Below are positions 18,826 to 26,955 of a stretch of 64,000 nt of DNA, piece after piece. The first letter of the stretch is position 1. The number at the start of each line of letters is the position of its first letter. The notes below the pieces were generated by a model, which saw only the letters and a program-made list of their open reading frames with translations, had not been told where the DNA came from and made no database searches. Source of the stretch: Acidobacteriota bacterium (GTDB lineage Bacteria > Acidobacteriota > Terriglobia > Acidiferrales > UBA7541); contig QHZD01000022.1 in assembly GCA_003225315.1 (NCBI GenBank), positions 62,001 to 126,000 on the forward strand, read 5' to 3'. Both the position numbers and the translations under genes were made by a program.

Positions 18826-19848
18826 ATGGCTAGCGATTCGTCCATCCAGTATTCCATTGTCGTTCCGTTCTTCAATGAACAGGAAAACATCCCAGCTCTC
18901 TACATGAAGCTTACCGAAGTGATGGACGGGATCGGCGAACCGTACGAATTGGTGTTTGTGGACGACGGCAGCAAGGACGATTCGTTCAAAGTTCTTTCTG
19001 ACATCTTCGAGCACGACCGGCGCGTAAACCTGGTGAGGCTGCGGCGGAATTTCGGGCAGACCCCAGCGCTGAAAGCGGGTTTTGATTTTGCGCGCGGCGA
19101 AGTCATCATTTCGATGGACGGCGATTTGCAGCACGACCCGGAAGAAATTCCGCGCTTTCTGGAAAAAATCGAAGAAGGTTTCGACCTGGTGAGCGGCTGG
19201 CGTCACAACCGGCGGGATCACTGGTTGATGCGCCAGCTTCCCAGCCGCGCCGCCAACTGGATGATGGCGAAACTTTCGGGAATCGACCTTCACGATTTTG
19301 GAACCACGTTTAAGGCCTACCGCCGCGAGATCATTCAGGAAATTCAGCTTTACGGCGAGCTGCACCGGTTCATCCCGGCGCTGGCAAGTTCGACCGGGGC
19401 GAGAATCGCGGAAGTGCCCATCGAAAATCTCCATCGCAAGAGCGGAAAGTCCAATTACGGAATCGGGCGCACCATTCGGGTTTTTCTGGATTTGATTATC
19501 GTCAAATTTTTATTGGACTATTCGACGCGGCCGTTGCAATTTTTCGGTTTGCTCGGCGTGGCCGGGATGGGCTTTGGTTCCCTGCTCGCCTGTTTCCTGG
19601 CTTACGAAAAGTTTTATCTGCACCAGTCTATCATGGCGGAACACGGCCCATTGATGATGCTGTCGGTAGCACTGTTTATCAGCGGCGTGCAGTTTTTTTC
19701 GATGGGACTCCTCGGCGAAATTATTGCGCGTACTTACTATGAATCACAGAACAAGCCCATTTACGCGCTGCGCGAAGTGAAGAGCCACCGCAAGGAAATG
19801 GGCGACTCGGCGGAGTCGACGCGCCCTTCCGGCAATCCTGACCGCTAG
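18826..19848 (+). CDS. GT2 glycosyltransferase of the polyprenyl-phosphate (GtrB/ArnC) type
   Basis: A 340-residue membrane-anchored GT-A enzyme: VDDGS at residues 45-49 and the metal/nucleotide motif MDGDLQHDPEE at 97-107, then GTTFKAYRREII and RKSGKSNYG. Two C-terminal membrane helices (FGLLGVAGMGFGSLLACFLA and LMMLSVALFISGVQFFSMGL) fit transferases that load a sugar onto undecaprenyl phosphate at the inner membrane. ATG 18826 is used, preceded by GAGAGA. It follows the deacetylase gene by 20 nt, so the two probably form one unit in lipid or glycan decoration. Confidence 0.85.
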   Translation: MASDSSIQYSIVVPFFNEQENIPALYMKLTEVMDGIGEPYELVFVDDGSKDDSFKVLSDIFEHDRRVNLVRLRRNFGQTPALKAGFDFARGEVIISMDGDLQHDPEEIPRFLEKIEEGFDLVSGWRHNRRDHWLMRQLPSRAANWMMAKLSGIDLHDFGTTFKAYRREIIQEIQLYGELHRFIPALASSTGARIAEVPIENLHRKSGKSNYGIGRTIRVFLDLIIVKFLLDYSTRPLQFFGLLGVAGMGFGSLLACFLAYEKFYLHQSIMAEHGPLMMLSVALFISGVQFFSMGLLGEIIARTYYESQNKPIYALREVKSHRKEMGDSAESTRPSGNPDR

Positions 19849-19917
19849 AAGTTTCCCTCGAAAACATTTCTTGCACGCATCGGAAAGTTTGTTGGCGCTC
19901 GCCCGGATTTGACGCAC

Positions 19918-20445
19918 TCAAGAATGTCGGGCGATTTTCCGGTATTCCCCGCGGAAATAAAGTAACGGTTCGCCTTCTTCCATCTCCGCGTCCTCCACTT
20001 CTCCAATAAAAATACTGTGGTCGCCGGCGACGTGCGACGCAATCACCCTGCAACTCATCTGGAGAAGCGTGCCGTCGACGACGTGGGCCCCGCTGGGAGT
20101 CTGCCGAAAATGGATCCCCAGCCGCTGTTCGGTTTCGGCGTTGTGTTCTTTTTTTGCGAAGTATTCGGAAATGGCCTGTTGATTGTGTTTCAGGACGCTG
20201 ACGCCAAACTGTTTTTTCTTTTGCAACAGCGAATACATGTTGGCGCGGTGGTCGACGCAAACAAGAATCAGCATGGGATCGAGCGAAACAGACGTAAAAG
20301 AGTTGGCGGTCATGCCGTGAATTTTGCCCGGCTCGCGCTCGACAGTAACGACGGTCACGCCGGTGGTGAAATAGCCCAGAGCTTTGCGGAATTCGGATGA
20401 CGAGAGTGAGGAGGTTGGCATCTTGGAAGTTTTTGAAGATACCAT
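19918..20445 (-). CDS. Flavin reductase-like FMN-binding protein
   Basis: A protein of about 175 residues with a split-barrel flavin reductase fold: FRKALGYFTTGVTVVT, GMTANSFTSVSLDPMLILVCVD and HSIFIGEVEDAE are the family signatures. Such proteins supply reduced FMN to partner oxygenases or act as oxidoreductases themselves. It is divergent from the F420-dependent NADP reductase, and an F420 link is possible but not shown. Start choice is open between ATG 20445 and ATG 20421; neither has a clear ribosome-binding site. Confidence 0.8.
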   Translation of the reverse strand: MVSSKTSKMPTSSLSSSEFRKALGYFTTGVTVVTVEREPGKIHGMTANSFTSVSLDPMLILVCVDHRANMYSLLQKKKQFGVSVLKHNQQAISEYFAKKEHNAETEQRLGIHFRQTPSGAHVVDGTLLQMSCRVIASHVAGDHSIFIGEVEDAEMEEGEPLLYFRGEYRKIARHS

Positions 20446-20541
20446 ACTGGGTGCGCGAAAAGCGAAGCAGTGGTTTCGAGCCAAAAATGCTTTGTCCGTG
20501 ATTTTGGATGAGCATCGAGATTTGAAACGGGGTGAATCTTC

Positions 20542-21219
20542 ATGGCGAGGAAAATCGCGATTGTGGGCGGAACGGGAGCGGAAGGCTCCGGGCTGGCGTA
20601 TCGCTTGGCGAAAGCTGGTGAGCACATTTTGATAGGCTCACGCGACGCAGCGCGCGGGCAGGAAACCGCAAGACTTTTGCGAGAACGCATTGGCAGCGGA
20701 GCGCAGATCGAAGGATTGGACAATGCTTCCGCCGCGGCGGCATGCGAGATCGCAATCTTAACAGTTCCTTTCTCTGGAGCGGCGACGCTGCTGAAACAAT
20801 TGAAGAGTGCCTGGAAGCCGGGAACGATTGTGATTGATACGACCGTGCCACTTGCCGCGACGGTCGGCGGCGCCGCAACGCGCATGCTGGGAGTTTGGCA
20901 AGGATCGGCGGCGGAACAGACCCAGGAGCTTTTGCCTGCGGGCGTGAGTTTGGCAGCAGCGTTTCAGAATCTTGGCGCGGAAGTGCTTGCGAGCGATAGT
21001 CCTGTCGACTGCGACGTTCTAGTGTGCAGCGATGATGACAAGGCCAAGCAAGTTGCATCCGAATTGGTCGGCAAGATTCCCGGCGCGTGCGCGTTGAACG
21101 CCGGGAAGCTGGAGAACGCGCGGATCGTGGAATCGCTGACAGCACTCCTGATTGGGTTGAATATGCGCTACAAAGTCCACGCCGCCGGGATTCGTTTCAC
21201 CGGGCTACCTACAAAGTGA
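20542..21219 (+). CDS. npdG: NADPH-dependent F420 reductase
   Basis: A 225-residue Rossmann enzyme. GGTGAEGSGLAYRLAKAG (residues 9-26) and IGSRD form the NADP site; ILTVPFSGAATLL and IDTTVPL match F420H2:NADP oxidoreductases (Fno/NpdG), and the end RYKVHAAGIRFTGL is typical. It transfers hydride between NADPH and coenzyme F420. GGGGTGA lies 6 nt before the ATG. The F420 biosynthesis genes cofD, cofG and cofE lie 3.5-7 kb downstream, which supports the assignment. Confidence 0.88.
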   Translation: MARKIAIVGGTGAEGSGLAYRLAKAGEHILIGSRDAARGQETARLLRERIGSGAQIEGLDNASAAAACEIAILTVPFSGAATLLKQLKSAWKPGTIVIDTTVPLAATVGGAATRMLGVWQGSAAEQTQELLPAGVSLAAAFQNLGAEVLASDSPVDCDVLVCSDDDKAKQVASELVGKIPGACALNAGKLENARIVESLTALLIGLNMRYKVHAAGIRFTGLPTK

Positions 21220-21296
21220 CAGGGCTTTTTCGCAGGCGCGTCCCAAATGATGGAAGGGACATAAGAGTCCTCGCACTAACGAGAAAGCCAGAGGGG

Positions 21297-22670
21297 TCAG
21301 GCCTTGGTTTGGATAGCGGAGGAGCGACCACCCGTATTGGAATAGGCCGAGTAAAGCAGCGTGCGCTGACAAAATGGGAGGAAGCCAAGACCAGCGGCAC
21401 AAAGCAGGACAAGCCCCTGGAGCTGGCCGAGAAAGAGCAAGGGCGTAGCGGTCCAAACCGCATCGAGCAACAACACAGCGGGAAACAGCAAGCGGAATTT
21501 CACGCCGAGGTCGGGATAGTCGAAGGCCAAGGCGGTGAGCTGGTAAAGACGCACTGGAACGCCGAGTCCCGCAGCCATCAGCAACACTCCGCCCAGGAGA
21601 GGTGAAGCATATCGCTCTTGGCTGACGCGGAGCACATCGTGGAATTTGTAGAGCGCCAGCGCGTACATCGCCAGGTAAGAGACTTGAATGAGCATCAGCA
21701 GCGCTCGGACCGTACTGCGCGATATCGAAAGAGGCGATGCAGGCCCGGCAGCCGCGACGGCAGAGGTACGTCCCGACGGTTCGAGGCTTCGACGCAAAGC
21801 TGCCAGATCGAGAGCAAGGTCGCGAGCCGATACGTAGCGCTCGTCAATGCGCTTGCGCAGACATTTCTGCAGGATGCGTCCGAGTTCGTGTGGAGCCACG
21901 GAATTCTGCTGCTCAAGTGGTGGTGCTTCTTCCTTGAGGATGTTGGCGATGGTTGAAGAGGCGGACTGACCGAGAAAGGGGTTGTGCCCCGTGGCCATTT
22001 CGTACATCACGAGACCTAGTGCGTAAAGATCGGTACGCGCGTCCACGGGCTCGCCTTCCAGCTGCTCCGGAGCCATGTAGCCGACTGTGCCCACGAGCAA
22101 GCCGGCCTCCGTGGAGAGCGTGGCCGTATCCGCTCCCGTGGCGCCGATGCTTACCTTGGAGGCCAGCGGCCGAAGAAGTTTGGCCAGGCCAAAATCGAGA
22201 ACCTTTACTTGGCCGGGGGATGTCACGAAGAGATTCGCGGGCTTGATATCGCGATGAATGATCCCTTTTGCATGCGCGACATCCAGCGCCTCGGAGATCT
22301 GCGTGCCGACGTTCAGGAGCCAGGCGATATTGAAGGGCTTCCTGCCGATGTAATACTTGAGCGTCTGGCCTTCGAGTAGCTCCATGACGATAAAGAACAC
22401 GCCCTCGTGCTCATCGATAGCGTGGATCGTGCAGATATGGGGATGGTTCAGGGCAGATGCGGCACGAGCTTCCCGCCGAAAACGATCGACAGCCTGGTGG
22501 TCTCTGGAAAGCTCTTCGGGTAGGAATTTCAGCGCCACCAGGCGACCCAAGTTGGTGTCCTCGGCCTTGTAGACGACACCCATTCCTCCGCCACCCAGCT
22601 TGTCAAGGATTCGAAAGTGCGAAATGGTCTGTCCGACCATAATAGGAATAGCTTGCTCTTGGCGGGCCAT
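21297..22670 (-). CDS. Membrane Ser/Thr protein kinase (Hanks type)
   Basis: A 457-residue kinase. The catalytic domain (about 18-285) is complete: GGGGMGVVYKA loop, Lys48 in VALKF, HRDIKPANL at 139-147, DFG at 159-161 and APE at 200-202. After a linker, about four hydrophobic segments (roughly 330-450) replace the usual PASTA sensor, so any signal is probably read in or at the membrane. ATG 22670 is used although the frame is open to 22907; GGGGCC lies upstream. Targets are unknown. Confidence 0.85.
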   Translation of the reverse strand: MARQEQAIPIMVGQTISHFRILDKLGGGGMGVVYKAEDTNLGRLVALKFLPEELSRDHQAVDRFRREARAASALNHPHICTIHAIDEHEGVFFIVMELLEGQTLKYYIGRKPFNIAWLLNVGTQISEALDVAHAKGIIHRDIKPANLFVTSPGQVKVLDFGLAKLLRPLASKVSIGATGADTATLSTEAGLLVGTVGYMAPEQLEGEPVDARTDLYALGLVMYEMATGHNPFLGQSASSTIANILKEEAPPLEQQNSVAPHELGRILQKCLRKRIDERYVSARDLALDLAALRRSLEPSGRTSAVAAAGPASPLSISRSTVRALLMLIQVSYLAMYALALYKFHDVLRVSQERYASPLLGGVLLMAAGLGVPVRLYQLTALAFDYPDLGVKFRLLFPAVLLLDAVWTATPLLFLGQLQGLVLLCAAGLGFLPFCQRTLLYSAYSNTGGRSSAIQTKA

Positions 22671-22973
22671 CTTAGGCCCCGACCGTTGGCAAGTCAAATG
22701 GAGGCAGCTCCAAGCCCTTGGATTCCGTTGGCATACCCCAAGGAAGAATTGTTTGAGGAGTATGCTCCCCGAGCGGCTGGTAGTGAAGGCGGAAGTGTCC
22801 GGCCAAGAAGACGGTGTCAGGTGATTCTTGCGTGGTGGAGGCTCTAACTTCCGAGTCGAGCTGCGCCATTCGCTTTGTTTCCCTCCACAATTGGCTCGCG
22901 CAGACATGGACTGAAAAGTGCCACGGACAGTGTCAGGTAGTTTGGCGATTGCGAGTGGGCAGAGGAGGCCGCC
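22671..22973. other. Intergenic region
   Basis: About 300 bp between the kinase start and the small gene at 22974. I find no near-consensus promoter, RNA gene or repeat here; it presumably holds divergent promoters. Confidence 0.4.
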
Positions 22974-23144
22974 ATGCAGAAAGCAATGTTAGCCGGGTTC
23001 TTGGCGTTCGCGGCTTCGTTTGGTACTTCCTCCTTTGTGAAACAGCTCTCTACACAGTTTTTATTCGTTGCGCCAACGTTTGGGGCAGTGCAGAATGAGG
23101 GTCATTCCACGGTAATCCTTCCTATTCTAGAGAGGTCTATATGA
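22974..23144 (+). CDS. Small protein (56 aa), coupled to HtrA-like protease
   Basis: The frame encodes 56 residues beginning MQKAMLAGFLAFAASFG, a possible signal or membrane segment, then polar sequence ending LERSI. The ribosome-binding site is near perfect (AGGAGG, 6 nt before ATG 22974). Its TGA overlaps the ATG of the protease gene as ATGA, the usual geometry of translational coupling. It could be a real small envelope peptide or a leader that sets protease translation. No family is recognised. Confidence 0.6.
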   Translation: MQKAMLAGFLAFAASFGTSSFVKQLSTQFLFVAPTFGAVQNEGHSTVILPILERSI

Positions 23145-23518
23145 ACTCCGCAAAAATGTTAGCCGTGGCCGCTTTCTTTGTTTTCCCTTTGTCTACGGCA
23201 ATCGCACAGACCACCGCACCGACGCTGTCCGGGGATCAGGTCGTGGAACGAGTTTCGCCTTCCGCTGTGTCCATTCTTGTCGGCAAAGGTGACGGCCAAC
23301 TTGCAGGCGTGGCCTCCGGCGTGATTATTCGGAGCGATGGCGTGATCCTCACAGCTAATCATGTTGTGAAAGGGATGCGCGAAGTGCAAGTGCGACTCAA
23401 AAGCGGCGAAATCCAAGACCAGGTTGAATTGATCGCATCCGATGAACGACGCGACAGTGGCGGCGTTGCGCATCGCCGCCACGGGGCTTCCAGTGCTGCC
23501 CATCGGCAACTCCGCTAA
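23141..23518 (+). CDS. HtrA/Deg-like serine protease, 5' part, frameshifted
   Basis: The N-terminal part of a trypsin-like (S1C) protease: signal peptide to about residue 23, SASGVIIRSDG-type strand (GVASGVIIRSDGVILT) and the catalytic His in TANHVVKG. At base 23456 an extra A shifts the frame right after DERRD, and the remaining 20 residues to the stop are out of frame. Dropping one base would join it to the frame of 23442-24662 as RRD-VAALRI, the expected catalytic Asp region. It is an assembly error, a true frameshift mutation or a programmed shift; sequence alone cannot tell. Confidence 0.75.
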   Translation: MNSAKMLAVAAFFVFPLSTAIAQTTAPTLSGDQVVERVSPSAVSILVGKGDGQLAGVASGVIIRSDGVILTANHVVKGMREVQVRLKSGEIQDQVELIASDERRDSGGVAHRRHGASSAAHRQLR

Positions 23519-24662
23519 CGCGCCATCCGGCGCGACGGTCTTTGTCGTATCGAACGCCCTCGGCTTACCGTGGACGGCATCCTCCGGCATCTTGAGCGCC
23601 ACACGGATGGCCGACGATGTGCCCGGGGCCGGTAGTGGCTACCGGATTTTGCAGTTCACCGCGCCGTTGGCGCCCGGATCCAGCGGCGGCGTGCTCGTGG
23701 ATGCCGAGGCTAAGATACTCGGAATCGTCGTCGGATCATTGAACGTTGGCCAGAACGTCAATTTTGCCGTGCCAATCGACAGCATCGCCGCCCTCGCCAA
23801 TGTGTCTGGCGGCACGCGCTTTGACTCGGGCGCGCGTCTGCAACCTTTCGGCGCCAAAGCCACGTCTGCTGCAGCGGCTCCTTCCAACCCTACAGTACCA
23901 GTGTCTCCTCCTGGATTGACTCTGCCTCGCCCAGAACAACGGCAAATTCACACCGTCTCGGTGCATTCCAAAACGATTTATCTACGGCGCGAGCGGCTGC
24001 AGGATGATATTCACAAGACGGCCATGTTTCCGCAACTTGGAGTACGCTTCGCTGATTACGGGCAAACAGCCGATATCGCGATTACCGTCGACCGACCTGT
24101 TATGACCTTTGACTGGACCTACACGCTGGTTTATCAGCCGCGGTCGTTGACACTCGCTTCAGGGACGGTTGAAGCAACGGATGAATTCGACGCAGGGCCC
24201 AAGTTGGCGGCAGTGATTGTGGAACAGCTCGCAGCTGCCGTGCTGCTGCCGCGCGGAGAACTGGACAAGCCAACCGGAGCATCTACGGCGAGCAGTTCTG
24301 GGCTTCGCAGCGGGGGGAGCGATGCCGATGAAATTGTGCGCACAGCTCATTCGATATTCGTGGAATCGCACACTATCTGGATGAAAGGCAACTTGCTGCA
24401 AGACGCGCTTTACACTCGTCCCGAGATACGCGAGTGGGGAGTCCGCATCATTGACGACCGCAACGAGGCCGACATCTATATTGATGTCACCAGGCCTTGG
24501 CTGACGTATGACTGGATCTTCAAAATGATCAGCCCGAAAACGGGCATGGTCCTCGGTACAGGAAAAGTCACCGCAATTGATGGTCCGGCAGCGGCGCAGC
24601 GGCTGGCGATCGATATCGTCAATCGAATCCGCAGCGCTCGGTCAGTTCCAGCGACACCGTGA
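23442..24662 (+). CDS. HtrA/Deg-like serine protease, 3' part, with duplicated C-terminal domain
   Basis: This frame holds the rest of the S1C protease: VAALRIAATGLPVLPIG, the nucleophile in APGSSGGVLVD and the last barrel strands (GQNVNFAVPIDS). No PDZ domain follows. Instead two related units occur, starting at VHSKTIYLRRERLQDDI and AHSIFVESHTIWMKGNLLQD; both contain (A)DI-I/Y-I-x-V-x-R-P-x-x-T-x-D-W and a later SGTV/GTGKVTA strand. As it stands the ATG at 23442 lies inside the protease domain, so a separately made product would lack the catalytic His. Read with the upstream frame, the triad is complete. Confidence 0.75.
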   Translation: MNDATVAALRIAATGLPVLPIGNSANAPSGATVFVVSNALGLPWTASSGILSATRMADDVPGAGSGYRILQFTAPLAPGSSGGVLVDAEAKILGIVVGSLNVGQNVNFAVPIDSIAALANVSGGTRFDSGARLQPFGAKATSAAAAPSNPTVPVSPPGLTLPRPEQRQIHTVSVHSKTIYLRRERLQDDIHKTAMFPQLGVRFADYGQTADIAITVDRPVMTFDWTYTLVYQPRSLTLASGTVEATDEFDAGPKLAAVIVEQLAAAVLLPRGELDKPTGASTASSSGLRSGGSDADEIVRTAHSIFVESHTIWMKGNLLQDALYTRPEIREWGVRIIDDRNEADIYIDVTRPWLTYDWIFKMISPKTGMVLGTGKVTAIDGPAAAQRLAIDIVNRIRSARSVPATP

Positions 24663-24716
24663 TGTCGTGGGCGAACGGTGTTGGCTCTACTCAAAATAGT
24701 TCAGAACATAGGAACG

Positions 24717-24739
24717 AGGGCGCAGCGGCGCTGCGCCCT
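24717..24739. terminator. 10-bp perfect stem between convergent genes
   Basis: AGGGCGCAGC pairs perfectly with GCTGCGCCCT across a GGC loop, in the 100-bp gap between the protease gene and the end of cofD. There is no T-tract, so it may be a weak two-way terminator or a short palindromic repeat. Confidence 0.45.
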
Positions 24740-24763
24740 ACTGTCCGGCTCGGAAGGCGATCC

Positions 24764-25720
24764 CTACAAGGGAAGAGCTGGAGGTAAGGATAGGAGATCA
24801 CGGGCGAGTTTGCGTTTGTGGGCAAGGGTTTTCATGACGGTGGGGAGAACGGCGACTTGCATGCCGAGGGCGGAAATGGCGGCGGATTGCGATTTATCGG
24901 CAGGATCGATGACGAAGGTGCCCGTGAAATCGGCATAGAGTTTGGCCACGCCGAGCGCGGAAGAATCACGGCCGAGCTGGGCGAGCATTTTGTCGGAGGG
25001 GCCTTTTAGGGATTTGCCACCGACGATGGGGCAGACGGCGAAAACTTTTTCCTTGTTGGCGCGAAGTTCCTCGCGGATTCCAGGCACGGCGAGAATCGGG
25101 CCGATACTGATCAGCGGATTGCTGGGGCAGATCAGGATGCGGTCGGCATCGCGAATCGCCTCGAGAACGCCGGGAGCTGGACGCGCGGATTCCACACTTG
25201 CGAAACGAATTCCCTTCACGACGGCTTCGGTGCGGCGCTTGACGAGATATTCCTGGAAATGCAGCGGGCCTTCGCTCGAATCGATGATCGTGGGAACGGG
25301 ACTGTCTGACATCGGCAGAATGCGGGATTTGACCCCGAGAGCGAGTCGAATGGAGTCGGCAGCTTCTGAGAGAGTTTTTCCTTCGGCAAGCGAGGCAGTA
25401 CGATGGATGTGCGTGGCCAGGTCGCGGTCGCCGAGGTTGAACCAATTGGGACGGCCATACGCTGCGAGGTGTTTCAGCGCGTGAAAAGTTTCGCCGCGAA
25501 ATCCCCAGCCTTTTGCTGCATCGACAATTCCCGCAAGCGTGTAGGTGACAATGTCGAGGTCCGGCGAAATTTTCAGGCCGTGGAGAACGATATCGTCACC
25601 AGTGTTGACGATGATGGTCAGCAAACCCGGGTCCATCACTTCGTAAAGACCCAGCAGAAGTTTTGAAGCGCCAACGCCGCCGGCAACCGCGGCGATTTTC
25701 AGCTTTGGTTTTGAGGGCAT
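24764..25720 (-). CDS. cofD: 2-phospho-L-lactate transferase (F420 biosynthesis)
   Basis: A 318-residue CofD/FbiA protein. AAVAGGVGASKLLLGL at the N-terminus, NTGDD with the surrounding loop, NWFNLGDRDLATH and CPSNPLISIGPIL are signature blocks for binding the guanylated donor and the deazaflavin FO. It joins the phospholactyl-type side chain to FO to give F420-0. It is the last gene of cofE-cofG-cofD; only 8 nt separate the cofG stop from its ATG. Confidence 0.92.
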   Translation of the reverse strand: MPSKPKLKIAAVAGGVGASKLLLGLYEVMDPGLLTIIVNTGDDIVLHGLKISPDLDIVTYTLAGIVDAAKGWGFRGETFHALKHLAAYGRPNWFNLGDRDLATHIHRTASLAEGKTLSEAADSIRLALGVKSRILPMSDSPVPTIIDSSEGPLHFQEYLVKRRTEAVVKGIRFASVESARPAPGVLEAIRDADRILICPSNPLISIGPILAVPGIREELRANKEKVFAVCPIVGGKSLKGPSDKMLAQLGRDSSALGVAKLYADFTGTFVIDPADKSQSAAISALGMQVAVLPTVMKTLAHKRKLARDLLSLPPALPL

Positions 25721-25728
25721 GAAGAATT

Positions 25729-26880
25729 TCAGATGCGGGCGGCGTGGGCGGCGTCACGCGCGAATCCATCGGGACCGGCAATTTCCGCAACGCGATTGCC
25801 GACGCACGGAGAAAGAAATTCCTGGCAATGGACAAATTCGGGATAGAGCGCGAGGCGTTCGCGCAGAGTGAAACCACGGGACTCGGTTTCAGTTTGCAAG
25901 CGGGCGATTTGCGGCCAGGCGGCTTCAGGGTTGATGAAATCCTTGGTGACCGGAGAAATGCCACCCCAGTCGTTGATGCCGGCTTCGAGCAAGCGCGGGA
26001 AATCGTCGTAGCTCAGGTTCGGAGGCGCCTGAATGTTCATGTGCGGACCAAGGATCAGGCGGGCAAGAGCGATGGTACGCAGCATGTCTTCGAGAGATGG
26101 CTCGGGATGAGCGGCCATGGGGATATCCGGCTTGGCGCGGAAATTCTGGATGATGACTTCCTGGATGTGGCCGTACTTTTCGTGGAGCGCCTGAATGGCG
26201 AAGAGAGAGTCGATGCGCTCTTCCATGGTCTCGCCGATGCCGATCAGGATGCCCGTCGTAAACGCCATGGAGAGCTTCCCTGCTTCTTCGATGGTGCGGA
26301 GACGAAGCGCGGGAACTTTGTCCGGTGCTTTGGCATGCGGAAGGCCGTCGCGCATCAGTCGCGGGCTTACGTTTTCAAGCATCAAGCCGACGCTGGCGTT
26401 CGAATTTTTCAGACGAGCAAGAGCGGCGTGGTCCATCACGCCAGGATTGGCGTGAGGAAGCAGGCCGGTTTTTTTGAGGACGAGTTCGCACATGGCGGCG
26501 AGATAGTCGAGGGTGCGCGCATAGCCTTGAGCACGGAGGAATTCGCGGGCCTCGGGAAAAATCTTTTCGGGCTGATCGCCGAGGCTGAAGAGAGCTTCCT
26601 TGCAGCCCGCAGCGCTGCCGCGTTCGGCGAGAGCAAGGACTTCGTCAGGGGTCATGAAATGGGCGCCGGGCTGGCCGGGGTCTTTGCGAAAAGTACAGTA
26701 ACTGCAGTAATCGCGGCAAAGAGTGGTGAGCGGGATGAAAACCTTTTTCGAGAAAGTGATGACCGTTCCCTTGCCTTGGGCGCGGAGTTCGGTGGCAGCG
26801 GCAAGAAGTTCGTGCAGCGGAGATTTCACGGCCAGTTGAATGGCGTCTTCGCGCGTGACGGGATGGACCGTGGTGAGCAT
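25729..26880 (-). CDS. cofG: FO synthase subunit CofG (radical SAM)
   Basis: A 383-residue radical SAM enzyme. Cys55, Cys59 and Cys62 in LCRDYCSYCTF form the CxxxCxxC cluster site, followed by LFSLGDQPEK and PHANPGVM of the CofG family. With CofH it makes the deazaflavin FO from tyrosine and the flavin precursor. It is the single-domain form, not the fused FbiC of mycobacteria, so a separate CofH is needed and is not in this window. Its length matches CofG rather than FbiC. Confidence 0.92.
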   Translation of the reverse strand: MLTTVHPVTREDAIQLAVKSPLHELLAAATELRAQGKGTVITFSKKVFIPLTTLCRDYCSYCTFRKDPGQPGAHFMTPDEVLALAERGSAAGCKEALFSLGDQPEKIFPEAREFLRAQGYARTLDYLAAMCELVLKKTGLLPHANPGVMDHAALARLKNSNASVGLMLENVSPRLMRDGLPHAKAPDKVPALRLRTIEEAGKLSMAFTTGILIGIGETMEERIDSLFAIQALHEKYGHIQEVIIQNFRAKPDIPMAAHPEPSLEDMLRTIALARLILGPHMNIQAPPNLSYDDFPRLLEAGINDWGGISPVTKDFINPEAAWPQIARLQTETESRGFTLRERLALYPEFVHCQEFLSPCVGNRVAEIAGPDGFARDAAHAARI

Positions 26881-26912
26881 TCGGGAGGTAGCTAGGGCTA
26901 CAAGGGGAATTT

Positions 26913-26950
26913 AACACAGAGCACGCAGGGACGCAGAGAGCACAGAGAAG
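26913..26950. repeat. CACAGAG-type intergenic repeat
   Basis: Between cofE and cofG, repeats of CA(C)AGAG/GCAGGGACGCAGAGAG occur, a low-complexity purine-rich motif recalled from intergenic regions of many environmental genomes. It interrupts an otherwise tight operon. Confidence 0.45.
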
Positions 26951-26955
26951 AAAGA

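Noticed and set aside
25744-26895. 383-residue plus-strand frame
   Set aside because: It lies exactly opposite cofG, whose radical SAM motif is clear; the antisense frame is a codon-bias artefact.
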